Part shown: positions 29,775 through 43,403 of the stretch, piece after piece
Position numbering within the stretch: the stretch's first letter is position 1
Layout: each line of letters begins with the position of its first letter
Source: Capsicum annuum
Lineage: Eukaryota; Streptophyta; Magnoliopsida; Solanales; Solanaceae
DNA: 64,000 bases
NCBI RefSeq assembly: GCF_002878395.1
Contig: NC_061114.1
Coordinates: 167,803,911 to 167,867,910, forward strand
Direction: 5' to 3'
Translations under genes and position numbers: made by a program
Notes under the pieces: generated by a model
Database searches by the model: none
The model's input: the letters and a program-made list of their open reading frames with translations, nothing else
Told to the model about the DNA's origin: nothing

Positions 29775-31930
29775 GTTGCATTCATGTTCGCGTGCTAGCT
29801 ATTGTTCAAAAAACAGCACACTAGCAGTTACCCAGATGAAAAATTCAACTAAAAAGCATAATTTGACTTACCAAAGTCTGCTCTCAAGTAAATGTCAAAG
29901 TTGAAAGTGATGTACGAAATAAAATTTGACCTAAGAAATTGGTCAATGAGCAGCAGTTGCGGTAACAACAACAACAACAATGGTTAACAAGAAGAAAACG
30001 AAGATGATAATGAAGTATAAGATGATGATAATAAATCAGAATATGATAAATAAAGTAGCAACAACAATGAATAACAAATATCGCGAAGAGAGAGAAAATA
30101 ACAATGGATGAGAAGAGAGAAAAATGCCCCTTTTTTCCCTTCGTTTCCCGTTATATTAGCTAACATTTGGATCAAAGTAAAATTTAAAAATTTATGAATT
30201 ATTTTATAATTTTCCAAACTTTCTTGATTCATAATTAAGTAATTGTTACCTCCACTCAATTATTAAAACTTGTGTCACCTACACCTCATTTTAAAATATT
30301 TTTGTCACCTACAAGCCAAAGCCCCCATAAACACATTCCATGAACAAAATAAACAACAATATTCTCTGAATCTTACCTGAGCTAACTTAGAAATTCAACA
30401 AGAACTTACATGAAACCAAAGCCTGAATTCTTAAAAATACCTAACATAAATTACTCCTTAAAGCATCATAAGTTAAAGCCACAAGAAAATATTTTCGTCA
30501 AACTTCTTCATATACATATATAAACTTAAAGAGAAGAGAAGAATAGAGAATAATGGAAAGGGAAAAGGATATAATGGAGAAGAAACATCAAAAAGAGGAA
30601 GTGTGTTTCTAAAGAAAGATATCAATTCAGTGAAGGTAATGACTATTGAAAATATAGGTAAAACTGTGGTGTACACTTCCAAGAAGTATAGAAAAAGGTT
30701 AACCCCTCTTATGGCACTTCTTAATCTAGTTACAAGAATGAACCTGCTTTTTGGATTGTGTTAATATTGCTGATAAAGTATTTATTTGATTCGTATGTAT
30801 TTCGATTGTTTAAATTATGTCAATGATATGGTAAAGTGTTGTGCATTTTTGTAAGGGTGATATTTCCTTTGGTAATTATCCTTCAAGGACGTACACTCTA
30901 TTTATTATAATACAAGTCTCCTTTTCTATTTATTGATTTTCTTTTCAATAGTGTACTCCGTTTTTTTTCTAAATTAAACTAAAGTGGACTTTTAACATTT
31001 TTATTTTCATAAGAGATGAAATTATAAGGGGTAAAATAGTGGAATGAGCTATAATCTTTAGGGCCTCCTTGCATTTCCTCATGGTTCTAGGGAGTGCCTA
31101 AGACAAAATATAACCAGATGGATGACTCTCTCTAGGTGAGCGTATAGGGATGATAGCCAGCATTTTCAAGATCTTGTATGTCAACATAACTCCTTGAAAA
31201 TCATTCTCTCAATTTTCGTTGTCATTGACTCTTGAATATTAATATATATTGATGCATCAAGACTGAGGGAATGATAGATGATGAGGCAAGATGATGACTG
31301 TCTGTGAGATGCTAAAACCAATTGTAGAGCTAGAATTTTCATTGAGGGGTGTCAAAATATAAACAAATATGCACATAAACAAGCAACGAAATTAGTTGTA
31401 CTAATAAAATTGGCTCAACAGTCATATCCCCCCCCTCCCCCCAAAAAGGGCAATTGTGTATTTTAGTTGCTTAAATAGGGGGAAAATAGAAAAGAAAATG
31501 GCCAAAGAAAAAATATTAATCCTTGCAGCGAGCAGAACTCAAACACATGATATTCAAAATATTTTGCAACCTCACTGCACTGGCCTTCAATTTATTTAAA
31601 GAGGTGTCAACATTTAAATATATACCTATAAAGCTAATTTTTTAAATTTAATTCCATCCACCCGGGATACATCTCCTGAGGTAGTGGTGAGGGGTTCACC
31701 TTGACCACTACCTTATATATTTAGATGAAAAAAAAGATATAACGAAGGGGGAGGTTATACCAAAACTTCCCTAGGTACATAGTCTAGGTCTAAAGACACT
31801 AATGACTATAAACTTATTGTGAGAAGAGATAGCAAAAAGAGGAGAGTTTTTAGACTACATAAGCCTACATTAGAATTTTCCATTATAGTTCAAGGTGGAT
31901 AGAAAATCTAACCCAAGTGCTATTTTTAGT
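29775..31930. other. No recognisable gene; CT/AG-biased and AT-rich sequence
   Basis: Between about 29,960 and 30,720 the plus strand is purine-rich (GAAGAGAGAGAAAA, AAAGAGAAGAGAAGAA), which on the minus strand would look like pyrimidine-rich leaders, but no coding exon follows that I can support. A C-rich run lies at about 31,428-31,442. No LTR ends, TIRs or domain motifs are seen up to the LINE at 31,932. Confidence 0.4.
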
Positions 31931-31931
31931 C

Positions 31932-34603
31932 TTATCCTAAATCTTGGAACTTGCATTCTATCAAGTCACTAATTACTGCTCTAGGGATGTCGCATTCTCG
32001 AAGAAAAAAAAATACTTTATCAGTGACTGTTATAGCATGTTTAGACAAGAGATCCATTACATCATTGCCTTCTTTTAAGCAATGTTGAACAGTGATATTA
32101 TGAACTTGAATATTTTTTCTATTTTGCAAGATAGCTTCTTGAAGTCTCCATAGGATACCATAGTTTCCTAGGATCATATTTACCATAAATGATGAGTCGA
32201 GTTCAATGATGAGTTTTTAAAAATTTGGTTGACAACATAAAATAATTCTATGCAGTGCAGCTTGTGTCTCTGAGTAATTGTTATTTAAAAATTGTACAGG
32301 TTCTGTAAATGTCGTCAATATTTGACCATTTTTGTTCACAACAACTCTGTCGACACCTTCACTACCTTGGTTGGCCATGTAGCTCCCATCAGTATTTATC
32401 TTTCAAGAGTCATTTTCTAGTTCCTACCATTTCCTCATTATGCTTTTAAGTTTTTCTTATAGTGTTCCAAGACTTTACATACCTTGATCCAATTCCATCT
32501 CCACTCCATAAGGCTAAATTTTTGTCCTATAGTGAACTTGACCTAAAAAAGTATTTGTTGGCGCATTCTATATGTAGAGATAGATTTGTTTTTACACTTC
32601 TTTCCACATCTAGCCTTCCATAGTTACCAATATGTTATTATTAGGGTGATATATGAAGAAAGATTCTATGACCCATATTATTCACAAGTAAGTTCCACCA
32701 GCAGTTTAGAATTTTTGGAATGTTGGATCCTCCTGAGTGAAAATCAAGTGGGCTGGAAAGTTGACTCCAAACCCTTTTGGCAATGCTTCTTGTGACAAAA
32801 ACATGGTTCATAGTTACTTATACTAGAGACCTACAACAACAATCTGAAGAAGAGTTAATGCCTAATCTTTTTGTGATTTCACCAAGTGGGAGCCTACTTT
32901 TCAGCATCCGCCACATAGTAAACGAGATTTTAAAGGGTAAATCTTTATGCCATATTTAGTTAGTGTTGGATTGAGGGTTTTTTTGTCTTAAATTCTGAAA
33001 GACAGATATATAAGTAAAGTTGACCAGAGAGTTGAGAGTCCAGATAGCTTGATCTAACTTTGTAGGAATACCAATATTGACTTGTGTGAATTCATTAGCC
33101 AGTGAAAGAGGGATGGTATTTAACAACATGTATATTCTCCAATTATGGTTAAGTAAGTAGTCACACACTTTTGAATTACTGATCTTTTGAGAGAGATTAT
33201 AGTGAGGCCTTAAAGGGCATGTATCCAACCATTTGTCCCTCCAAAATAAGTTTTTATCATAATTAGTTTTCCAAAAGATATTAGAATCAATTTTATCTTG
33301 GTATCTAATGAGTTTCTCCAAATTTTTGAATTCGAAGAGTTCATGACTTTGAAGAGGGAATAAGATCTTGGACAATATTTAGCATTGATAATCTAGTCCA
33401 TATGTTTTCCTCTACTCTGAATCTCCACCACCTTTTAGCGACAAAAGAGTTACTAATATCTTAAATTTTCTTAAAACCAACTCTACCTTGTTCATATGGA
33501 TAACTCATGTTATTTTCTAAATACCAATGGTAATTATTTTTACCTTTTTTCTCTCCTAAAATAAGTTAGATAAATACCTCTTTATTTGTCTTGTGATGGT
33601 TAAATAAGGAACCTAGATATTAATGGATAAAGACCTTAAAATGGAAGAACATGTTTAACAAGTATAATTTTGCCACCAAAAGAGAGAAATTTACCTTTCT
33701 AGCCTCTAGCTTAGCTAAGAACTTTATGAGCAAGGTCTATAAAATGACTTACCTTCTTTCTTTTATGAATATTGGGCATCTAGGTACTTGAATGAAAATT
33801 GTGCCTGTCTAATTCAGTACACTTTCTCAATCTCCTATTACCTCTTTTGTCCTTGTGGATTTAATTTAGCATACAACTTTTTTCTTAGTTGATTTGTTTT
33901 CTTGAGGCATCCTAATGGTCGTTCAAAACCTTAATGAAGAGCTTATAGAAAATCTATTATTGGAAATACAAAGAATTAAGTCATCCATATAGCCTTGATG
34001 GCTTATCATTGGATCTCTAGGACTCATTTAGAAGCCAATGAATTGGGGATCGCATTGAGTCTATAAGAGCTTTAGATAAATCTTCAATAGCTATAATTAA
34101 GAGTGAAGGTCAAAGTGGGTCTCCCTATTTGAGTCTTCTAGTAGACCCAAAGAAGCCATTTCTAGTTCCATTAATTAGAACAAAGTGCCAGTTGTTGTTT
34201 AATAAGTGTGAGTGATATCTATTAAAGGTTCTGCAATGCTGGGTTTCTTGAGGACTGTAGTGAGGAAGGACTAGGAGATCTTGTCATACGCTTTTTACAT
34301 GTCTTGTTTGATGACAGTGTTCCTTTCCTCTTTTTATCTTTTTGATCCTATAGACTTTGCTTTTAGTAATAAGTTTACCCTTGTTAAAGCCAGTTTAATT
34401 CTCTAAAATCATACTTGGATAATCTTTGCTATTCGTACGACAATAATCTTTGAAATTATCTTGTTGGAGACATTACAAACACTTATAGGTCTTAATTGGT
34501 CCATCAAGGTGGGAGATGTGACCTTGGGAGTAATTACCAGATTTGTGTGTGTATAGAATATGTCTAGTTTAGAACAAAAAAAAAGCTTTGGACAAAGTTG
34601 CAC
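31932..34603 (-). pseudogene. LINE-B reverse transcriptase and RNase H remnants
   Basis: The RT start at 34,603-34,409 has LVITPKVTSPTLMDQLRPIS and NVSNKIISKIIVVR, the L1 pattern I-P-K-V...R-P-I-S-L-C-N-V. Near 34,190-34,100 NGTRNGFFGSTRRLK and GDPL correspond to the R-G-L-K-Q-G-D-P-L motif with a stop in place of Gln. The segment at 33,375-32,956 (FWRDKWLDTCPLRPH, SNSKVCDYLL) is the post-RT region. RNase H at 32,186-31,932 has VQHCLKEGNDVMDLLSKHA. The frames are broken between these blocks, and the RT catalytic FADD region is not readable. Confidence 0.75.
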
Positions 34604-35065
34604 ACATTCTTTTTAATACATTCCCAAGTAGCTTGGTGAACTTGACCATTAAAACCGTCAGGCCCATTTAAGCTGTGGGGTCAATTGCAAAAACTGTCTG
34701 TTTGATCTCTTCTTTTTCTTTTCTTCAGGTAGGTTGTATAGGTCCTGGTTTTTCTTATCAGTAACAACAAGAATTACATTGTCAAGGATGATCAGGTCAT
34801 TATTAATGCAAATATGGGTAAAAAGATTACTATAATGATCAATAGCAGTTAATGATCAATAGTAGTTTATGCTATTGCTTTATTGCACTCAATACTCTAC
34901 CCTTGACTATTTTTAATCCTATAAATGTGTGATGTTCTTATTTTTTTCCATTATGACACTGCGAGAATACTTAGAGGTAAAATCACCTTCTTTAGCCTAT
35001 TTAATTTTGGATTTTTTTTTATTGAGAATGGATTTCTCTCTTCAACCACTAGATATATTTAGCTT
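31932..35065 (-). mobile_element. 5'-truncated L1-type LINE (LINE-B), decayed
   Basis: On the minus strand the order is a pre-RT segment (GDFTSKYSRSVI and IKNSQGRV near 35,010-34,890), RT, zf-RVT-like segment and RNase H. The endonuclease and ORF1 are absent, as expected from the 5' truncation common in LINEs. It is a different copy from LINE-A, with many more stops. I could not fix its target-site duplication or poly(A) tail. Confidence 0.75.
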
Positions 35066-36295
35066 GAGACTTACAAAGGGATTGTTTTGTTGTGTTCGAG
35101 TTATTGGCTTCATAATATAATAATCTGTCAGGTAGTTACTATAATCACAACATCTAAAGGGCACATGGTTATTGTTAATTTAAAATTGTCTAGATGTTCG
35201 TTGAAAAATTATTAGTAGACTAACTCAGGAGTCATAATTTTATGAAAAAATATTAGTAAACTAGCTATCACCATCTTGTAAAGTGGGGCACTCCTTACTA
35301 TAGCGACACCACTATAGGGGTAGTCAGGCTACTATAATGGTAAATGGACAGTCACTCCACATTTTAAAATCGTTATTCCTTCTCAAATTTAAAAATAATG
35401 ATGTTGCCTCCTTCTAAGAACATCATGGGGTTGTTCTTAAGCCTAAGAATAGTGTGAACAGAGAGGAAACTTTGAAAGAGATCACTTACGTGGTAGATTC
35501 AGTGAATCCTCATTAGAAATGGTTGAACTCGGTCAAATAATAAGAGTTCCTACCTTTGTAGAAGCAATGCAGTACCCAGGTATGCTAGGTCTAATTAAAT
35601 AGTCGTAGACTATGGTTAAAAGGCATAAACATGATATTGAATGAAACTAGATTTAATTCTTAGGCCTGCGAACATGGATTTTGGTCGGATAAAATTGAAT
35701 AGTTAAAGTACACATGAATTATTTTACTGTAAGGATGTTTGATTGAGTAGGTTGCAGTTGGCGCCAGCATGTTTATATGTTCTCTTGCTAATTGAGTAGT
35801 GAAGTATGGTTTCAATGTGAAATTGATGAATAGAAATGAACTTGTATTATTCAGAATTTAATTTCATTGAATCATTTAGATATATAAAGAGTTTAACGAT
35901 TCCTTGAGTTGATCAGCTATGTTCTATAGAATATTTGAGAACTTTATCTGGTCTGGTCATGCTGATATATTATATTTGGAACCTTGTGACATTCAACTGT
36001 TCGATATGATATTGGGATCCTTCTGTGGTCCAAATATTTGATACTATAATTGGGTCATTGTGTGGTTCAACTATTTGATATTATATTTGGATCATTGTGC
36101 GGTTCGGCTATCTGATATTTTATTTATTTGGATGATTGATATTTGATTAAGAAAGCAATAAGTTAATGAGACCTTAATAAATAAATGATATCCCTGAGTC
36201 ATAAATGACTTCCATATTTCTTAATGTGATAATTTTGTAACATAAGTATTGATGGGTTAAATAGTAGCTCAATCCATGTCAAGACTTAAGACTAT
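35066..36295. other. No recognisable gene
   Basis: AT-rich sequence with stops in every frame. The only structure seen is a short tandem repeat at 35,964-36,113. It ends at the LTR fragment that starts at 36,296. Confidence 0.4.
35964..36113. repeat. Four-unit 37-39-bp tandem repeat
   Basis: Units starting GATAT/GATAC at 35,964 (39 bases), 36,003, 36,040 and 36,077 (37 bases each) share the pattern ATTTGG(A/G)TC(A/C)TT(G/C)TG(T/C)GGTTC. They are clearly diverged. Confidence 0.8.
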
Positions 36296-36743
36296 CGTAA
36301 CACGGTATTTAGAACTACAAGTGATCCCAAGCTAACCCATGGTACTGGAATGATTCTTGAGCAACTAATTAAAACAAATACAAAAACTAAATTGACTGAG
36401 TAGAAGAATATTCATGAGAATGGCTATTTCAATATATTACTGTTCAAATATTACAATTTTGTAATCTGAAAGAAGGGGAGTTGAAACTACATACAATAAC
36501 TCTAACTGACTATCTATGAAGCCTCTACTAATACTGACTATAGATAGTCGGGACATGACTCTCAACTATCCCTAATCAATACATATGAATAAGAAAATGA
36601 AATACTGGAGCTGCAACTGATTTGAGTCCTCAAAATAAGAGAACTCATCACATGCTGGTTGAATGTTATGATCTGGCTGACTATGATCCTGATAGTAAGC
36701 ACTTGAATCTCCATCATATGAAAAATATAAGCAGAAGTGATAT
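36296..36743 (-). mobile_element. LTR fragment split by element A
   Basis: Starts CGTAACACGG and continues with CCAAGCTAACCCATGG. This resembles the left ends of the solo LTR at 1,883 and the LTR at 63,772 (CCAAGCTAAT, CACAAGCTAACCCATGA), so it is the end of a minus-oriented LTR of that superfamily. Element A inserted at 36,743. The 28 bases at 57,239-57,266 on the far side look like its continuation. Confidence 0.6.
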
Positions 36744-38688
36744 TGTCACGACCTAAACTAGGGCCTATTCGTGACGAGTATCTCAAGTCCACTATGGACA
36801 GGAGACCACCCTTACTGCCTAACCTTATGAGCACAAAACAATAAAAGCAAATACAGAAGCCAATTAAATGGTAACAAAGATGAATAGATAACTCTTTAAA
36901 AAATAAGAGTCAACTAATAACCAACCAACCCACATCTATCTATAATAGCCTCTAAAACCAGAATACCAAACAGGTTGGGAAATGCCCCTGACCATGACCA
37001 AAAGAATCCAAAAGTACTGAGTCAAAATAAGAGAATATGGAAACGATAAGGCCTTTTAAAAGATGGAAGCTCACCACTTCACAACTACTCGCCGAACGTG
37101 CTAATCCACCTAACACTGCACAGGGGTAAAAGAAGTGTATTCAAACCCTACATTCTGAAACAATGTTGCGTCCTTAGATGGTTAACATCGAAAGCGCTAG
37201 CATGTAACTCAGGGGATATGATAACATAATGCCATGTCTAAAAATCGGTCAAAACCATAATGCACATATTTATATTCATATATATAAGGTGTCAGTATAG
37301 GGAACAACGTTTAATTATGAGATTTAAAACCATTAAATTGGATTGTGTAGCTCTAGCCGTCCTAAAAACACCTACAGGCTATATGTGTTAAGCTCCCACA
37401 ATCGGAATGCCCCAAACATGTTAGCCGTACAAACTAGAGAAATTCGAGGAAAGGCCAAATCCACCGAGGCTCTAACCATTCAAAAATATATATTTAATAT
37501 GTGAACTATGCATACAGTCATAAAAACCTCTACACTAGTAAACATGGTTTCCAGTATCGGTCAACTCGGGACCTTCATCTGCCATGTCGAACTACACAAC
37601 CCTCATTAAGCCCAAATTAAAACCATTTAAACATATAATGACAACCATTAATCTAGGATTCAGTCATTAAGGTCTTAACCACTTGGTATCATCATACCAA
37701 TACGCTTTCAAGATAAATCACACATGCCGAATCAAATCACATAACTATATTGCATCCTCAAGATCCATTAAAATCCAATCCATGTCCACCAAGGCCTTTC
37801 AAAACCTATTTAAATATCCATTAATCCATTAATGAATTGCATTGAGTTCAAGATCAAGTTAAACCATGCAATTTTTCATAATTTAACTCAAATACATAAA
37901 GTGGGTTGAGGTTCATGCAATTTCAATACAAAATTTATTCAATTTGGGTAAATGTATGTTCACTATTCCAACCATTTAATTAAGTAGCAATTCGGTCCTA
38001 AAAATACAAATTTAAAACATGGATAATCAATTCAAGTCATGGGACAAGTAATTATATCAATAACAACCAAGACCCCTCAAGCTTATTTCAAAACCCACAG
38101 TTAAATCACATGGAAACCCTTCAAAATAATTCCACAATGTAAAATTAAAGTATGGGGAAGAGAAATGCCTTAAACACACAAGAATTCAGAGTCAATTTGA
38201 AGCTTGAAGCTCGGATGATGAATTCTTTACGAAACCCTTGAGTTTTCTTGGGTTTTGAGTTTGAGAGTGAAAGAGAGTAATTTCATCTTTGAAATTGAAG
38301 AAAATAAGCTTATTTTATATTTAAGGGTCGTATAAGGATGAAAATACCCAAAAGCCACACACCCCAAGTGAAAAAATTAAAAACTACACGAAAATTATGC
38401 CTTGGTATGGCATGCCAATATCGCAGAGACTATCCTCTATGCTACATCAATATCGCAGAGGGTAGCCTCTATGACACAATGAAAATACAGAGGTTAACCT
38501 CTGTGGTACATTGATATCACAGACCCCTATTCCTCGAGATCTCAAAATATCCATGAACCCTTTTCAAAAATTTTAAAACTCTCCCGTATTACCGTTTCAA
38601 CATCCCCAAACACAATTTAAGTCAAAAATCAATATTATGAATATGGGAAGGCCACAAATAAATTGATCAAAATTTTAAGGGTCTTACA
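36744..38688 (-). repeat. 3' LTR of element A
   Basis: 1,945 bases. It keeps the sharp ends TGTCACGACC and GTCTTACA in plus-strand reading. It contains CGCAGAGG-type short motifs near 38,420-38,520 and an ORF-free interior. Confidence 0.9.
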
Positions 38689-38703
38689 TTATTTCCCCTT
38701 AGG
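38689..38703 (-). other. Polypurine tract of element A
   Basis: The minus strand reads CCTAAGGGGAAATAA directly before the LTR start TGTAAGACCC. Confidence 0.75.
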
Positions 38704-38817
38704 ATCATTCATCCTCGAATGATGAGTTAGGATACTTTCTAGCACGAGAATAGCAAAAATACACTAGAATTAAATGACAAACTCGAAAAATGACAAGAGG
38801 AAAATGAAACCCATGCC

Positions 38818-39581
38818 TTAAGAATTTTCACTCAAATTGGGGAACACAAATGGATATTTATCCTTCATATCTTCCTCAGCTTCCCATGTAGCCTCTTTTA
38901 CTTTTTGGTTTCTCCAAAGGACCCTGACCAAAGATACATCCTTGGTCCTCAATCTTTGAACCTGCCTACCTAATATTCCAATTGGGACTTCTTCATAAGA
39001 TAAGAAATTCGTAACACCAACATCCTCAATAAACACTATCAAGGAAGGATCATCCACACACTTTTTAAGCATAAACACATGAAATACGGGATGAATAGAA
39101 CCCAAACTCATAGGCAAGTCCAACTTATAAGCAACATTCCCAGCTCTCCTCAAAATCTGGTATGGACCAACATAACGAGGACTGAGCTTCCTCTTCTACC
39201 CAAAATCTCACGACTCCTGTTATAGGAGACACTTTTAGAAATACCCAATCATTTACTTCAAACTTTAATTCCCTTTCTTTACATCCACATAAGACTTCTG
39301 GCGACTTTGAGTAGTCTTAAGTCTTTCTATAATCACTTTTACCTTTTTCATGACTTGGTGAAAAAAGTCAAGACCAAACAACTTAGTCTCACCAACTTCA
39401 AACCATCCAATAGGAGACATACACCTCCTACCACAAAGAGCCTTGAAAGGAGCAATCTTAATGCTCGAAGATAACTATTATTAGATGCAAAGTTAATAAG
39501 AGTTAAATGATTAACCCAATTCCCATGAGATTAATCACATATGCCATTGACATATCCTCCAAAGTATAAATAGTATGCTCT
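38818..39581 (-). pseudogene. Element A integrase C-terminus and chromodomain
   Basis: The frame at 39,153-38,818 (111 codons) reads AGNVAYKLDLP and IHPVFHVFMLKKCVDD, the integrase C-terminal SH3-like region, then YEEVPIGILGRQVQRLR and VRVLWRNQKVKEATWEAEED, a chromodomain that guides integration to heterochromatin in plant chromoviruses. The Trp residues and the E-A-T-W-E motif are present, so this is the best kept part of A. The stretch 39,160-39,581 carries the rest of the integrase C-terminal half in broken frames up to the point where solo LTR E inserted. Confidence 0.85.
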
Positions 39582-40246
39582 GCTTGTGTAAACCCCACAA
39601 AATCCTAAGCTTAATTCAGTCCTTTAGGCTTGTCAAGGGGTCCCAGACTTAAAATATTTTAGCTAAGTACTCAGACTTAGTGTCATTTTAGCCTACGAAG
39701 GTTGGAAATCTTATTTCATAACCTTTAAATCTATTAAATGTTGATTTTTAGGTTGATTCATGATCAGGGAGGTCCATATGTGTTCCCGAATGAGTTTTGT
39801 ATTTTTTGGACCTCGTTTGAAACACATTTGAGTGCCCAAAACAGTGGGTCAATGCAATCTTGGCGCTTCGTGTTGACCATCGCATCAATGGATGATTTTC
39901 CCCAACTTCAGTGCAAATTCTAGTGAATCAATGCAAACTTGGCGTGATGCATTGGCTATCTCATTGATGCCATCGACGTGGTGCGTCGACCTGTAGGTCG
40001 GTAACCCAGTTTTTAGTCATTAAAAGATTGCGTTCTTGGGGGTATTTAGGTATTTTTCCCTCGACCTTCATCCCCCAAAAAACAAAATTAAACACCCTAT
40101 AAAGCAAATATAGTCATTCTTTCTCAAAATCTCTCAAGAACAAAACCCTAGAAGCTTCAATTTCAAATCAAGGGCACAAGATTCCACCATAAACTTTCAG
40201 AAATTCTTCAATAAAGGTATGTAAAGTGTTCATCCAAGGGTTCCGT

Positions 40247-43200
40247 AGTAACATCCCATATTTTGCTTGTAATTGTTCTAATTATATAGAAATTGGTATA
40301 TCCTTGTGGTATAGGTAACAGATGAGATTTGTTATTCAAGTATTAAAGGCGTAGATAGAATTATAGATGCTGCCCGTACAGTTTAATATGATGCGACCAA
40401 GTCAAAGTTGATGCAACTATTTAAACTTGGGATCGTAAGTTAGTATTTGAATCTGAAGTTTAAAGTGACCAAGTGTGTATAAGTTGACGGTTAGGTTAAA
40501 CGGATTAGGAGCTGAAAATAGAACAAAATATTGAGGTGCTTGCTTGACTTAATTAAGCTAGTAGGTGAGTCACCTACTTGAGCTATTTAGACTAAATTAA
40601 TGGACCCATGGATATGGACCAGATTTGGACTTATATTAATGTACTCATTTGAGCCCAAAATTAAGTAAAAGAGAAAGAAAATAGAGAAAAGGGCCCAATA
40701 CTCAAACCTTCCAAGGCCCAAGTTAAAGAAAAGAAAAGGAGGAAAAATGGGTAGTTAAGGCCCAATAACTTTGGATCCACAAAAGCCCAATATATTGGGA
40801 AAGTAGATACATCATTTACTTGATAAAATATAGGCCAAAAAGGATCAAGAAAGTCGGCCAAAGGGCAGCTCCTTTATATGGATTAAATAAGCAAATTTTG
40901 CTCATTTTTAACTTAGACAAAAAAAATCCAGCTTTCTAGGTTTTTATCTCTTGTTCTCTCTTGGCTATGAAGCAACCCTATAATTCCACAAGGGTTCTTG
41001 GTATTGAACTTTCTTCCAAGCTAAAGGTAAGTGAACAATTCATGAGTTTGTACTAAGGAAACTATGTGTTCTTCAAGATTAATTTCCAGACAGCCCTCTC
41101 TATAAGTTTGCGCAGTCCATTGTTCTTAGTTATTAAGGGATTTCTCTTTTCTCTTTTGGTGTATGTTTGAAGGAATTAAGCTACTAAATAGATACACATT
41201 AAGATACTAAAATACCAAGGAAATCAAGGTAGTTGCTATCCACTTTTGTCCTTTTTCCTTATACATGTGTTGGTAGAGGATTGCACATATTTGGTTGATA
41301 TTAAAGGATGATTGGGGTGTTGTTTGAGGATCGTTTTGTGTGTTTGCATTGGAGGATGACCGATTGCTATTGGAGAAAGGTGTGATTAGTTTGTATTGAA
41401 TTATAGAAGATGGGTATGGTGATACACCACCGAATTAATGATTGTGTACGTCAATTGCTCTTTTAATTTTATGTGTTGATTGGAAGTTGTAATGAAGCCA
41501 AAAGTAATGGTAATGGGGAATGATGATGCCAAAGCGTTCCATATTGATCTTTGTTCTTAAAATTTGTGTCGGGGGATATTATATGAATATGTATGATATG
41601 TGGATGTAATTGGAGTATAAGAAGGTTAAAGTGACACCCTTTATTGATAAATTAAGGGCTTACTTCCCAGCCACTAGTTTGCTGAAGTTAAATAGCCAAA
41701 ATATGATGGTTGGTTGCTAATATTAGTTTGCCATATATTTTATTGTAGATAAGTAATCTAAAAGGGCAGGAAGTTGAGTTGGGATGGTATTGGAGTTGTA
41801 CAACCAGGTATGTAAGGCGTACTCCATTTTGTACTCTTTGGCATGAAATCGAACATTTGTTCCATATAGTAAGTTTCCAAGGTTATCCTGTAACAAGTGA
41901 CACATAATAGCAGCATATTATACCCCATGAAGCCAATGACCTTATTCCCACTCTCTAACATGTCAAAACACCTCAATACATGCTTATTATTAAACTTGCA
42001 CACCTATCTTAATTTAAAAATTTCAGAAGTTCTCCGTTTACTCAAATAAGACCCATGTGATATTTTTATCTCCTAAATATTTTATTTGTGCGCCAACAGC
42101 TCCCTACCTCATTGTTATTGCATTAAGTGCCCATTTACATGTCTCGTAGTGGCAGATTATTATTTTAAGGTACCATAATATTGTGACCACCAAAGTAACA
42201 ATCTCAAAGGCTAAATAAACTAAGTAATACAAATCAGTAAATGAGTGGCAGCTCAGGGGCATAAGCCTATCATGGGCAGATCTCGATACCTTTTTATGTG
42301 GGTGGCAGCTCAGGGGCATAAGCCTAGCATGGGCCAATCCCATTCTTTACATGTAGGTGGTAGCTCAGGGGTATAAACCTAAATATTTTATTTGTGTGCC
42401 AATAGCTCCCTACCTTATTGTTGTTGCATTAAGTGCCCCTTTACATGTCTCTTAGTGGAAGATTATTATTTCAAGGTACCATAATGTTGTGACCACCAAA
42501 GTAACAATATCAAAGGCTAAATAAACTAAGTAATGCAAATCTGTAAATGAGTGGTAGCTCAGGGGCATAAGCCTAGCATGGGCAGATCTTGATACCTTTT
42601 TATGTGGGTGGCAGCTCAGGAGCATAATCCTAGCATGGGCCAATCCCAATCTTTATATGTAGGTGGCAGCTCAGGGGCGTAAGCTTAGCATGGGCCAATC
42701 CTAGTTTATCTATTTACTACTGATCAGCTGGTCATTTGCATTATATATGGCTTACAAATATTATGAAGTAAGAAAGGTAAAAATAAAGAAAGGAACATAA
42801 TGTACGTAGTCCCACAAGTATATATAAAGGTGGTCTACTAGTACTACTTAGACACTTGTATCTGATTTCTATTGAGCCTTTGTATCATGTATTGCTCCTC
42901 TTCCGTCTTGCATACTCAGTACATATTTTTGTTCCGACTCCCCTTATTGGGAACCTATATTTCATGCTACAGGCACAAGTGCTTCGGCAAATGCGTCTCC
43001 TCAGTAGGAGCCTAGGATATCCACCTGCTATTAGTGAGCTCTAGATTACTTCGGGGCTTTTCGAGTTTGTTTCATATATTTTGGTATTGTACAGTAGGTC
43101 AAGAGTAGGGCGGGGTTTTGTCCCGACCCTAACTAATCTATGTATATTTTAGAGGCTTTGTAGACTAATGTAAAGTTATGGTAGTGTCTTATCTCTAGAC

Positions 43201-43403
43201 GTGGTGGCCCCAATGGCCAAGTGTTGTATAAATCAGTTTGTGTTTGCATGTGTAACTATTCTTATCGATACATAATATCATGTTTGTCAGAACATTTGGT
43301 TGTCATAGTTACATGCTTGGGAAGTACAAGGTTATGAATTGGTTCTCTCGGGCCTTTACGGCTACGGGTGCCTGTCCGCCCCAATAGGATTTGAGGCGTG
43401 ACA
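40247..43403 (+). mobile_element. Solo LTR F (about 3.16 kb) nested in LTR E
   Basis: The ends AGTAACATCCC (probably decayed from TGTAACATCCC) and GAGGCGTGACA are flanked by TCCGT (40,242-40,246) and TCCTT (43,404-43,408), a 4/5 match that I take as the target duplication. LTR E sequence is collinear on both sides. There is no coding region or primer site. It contains the tandem 306-bp duplication listed next. Orientation is not proven. Confidence 0.7.
42073..42684. repeat. 306-bp tandem duplication with GGCAGCTCAGGGGCATAAGC subunits
   Basis: CTAAATATTTTATTTGTG starts at 42,073 and again at 42,379, and the following about 300 bases match. Each copy ends with two or three short units of the form GTGG(C/T)AGCTCAGGGG(C/T)(A/G)TAA(G/A)C(C/T)TA, about 60 bases apart. 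Confidence 0.9.

Noticed and set aside
42104..42649. Two similar minus-strand ORFs (GLAHAR...LSCHPHKK)
   Set aside because: Both are translations of the 306-bp duplication in solo LTR F. The similarity comes from DNA duplication, not from a gene family.
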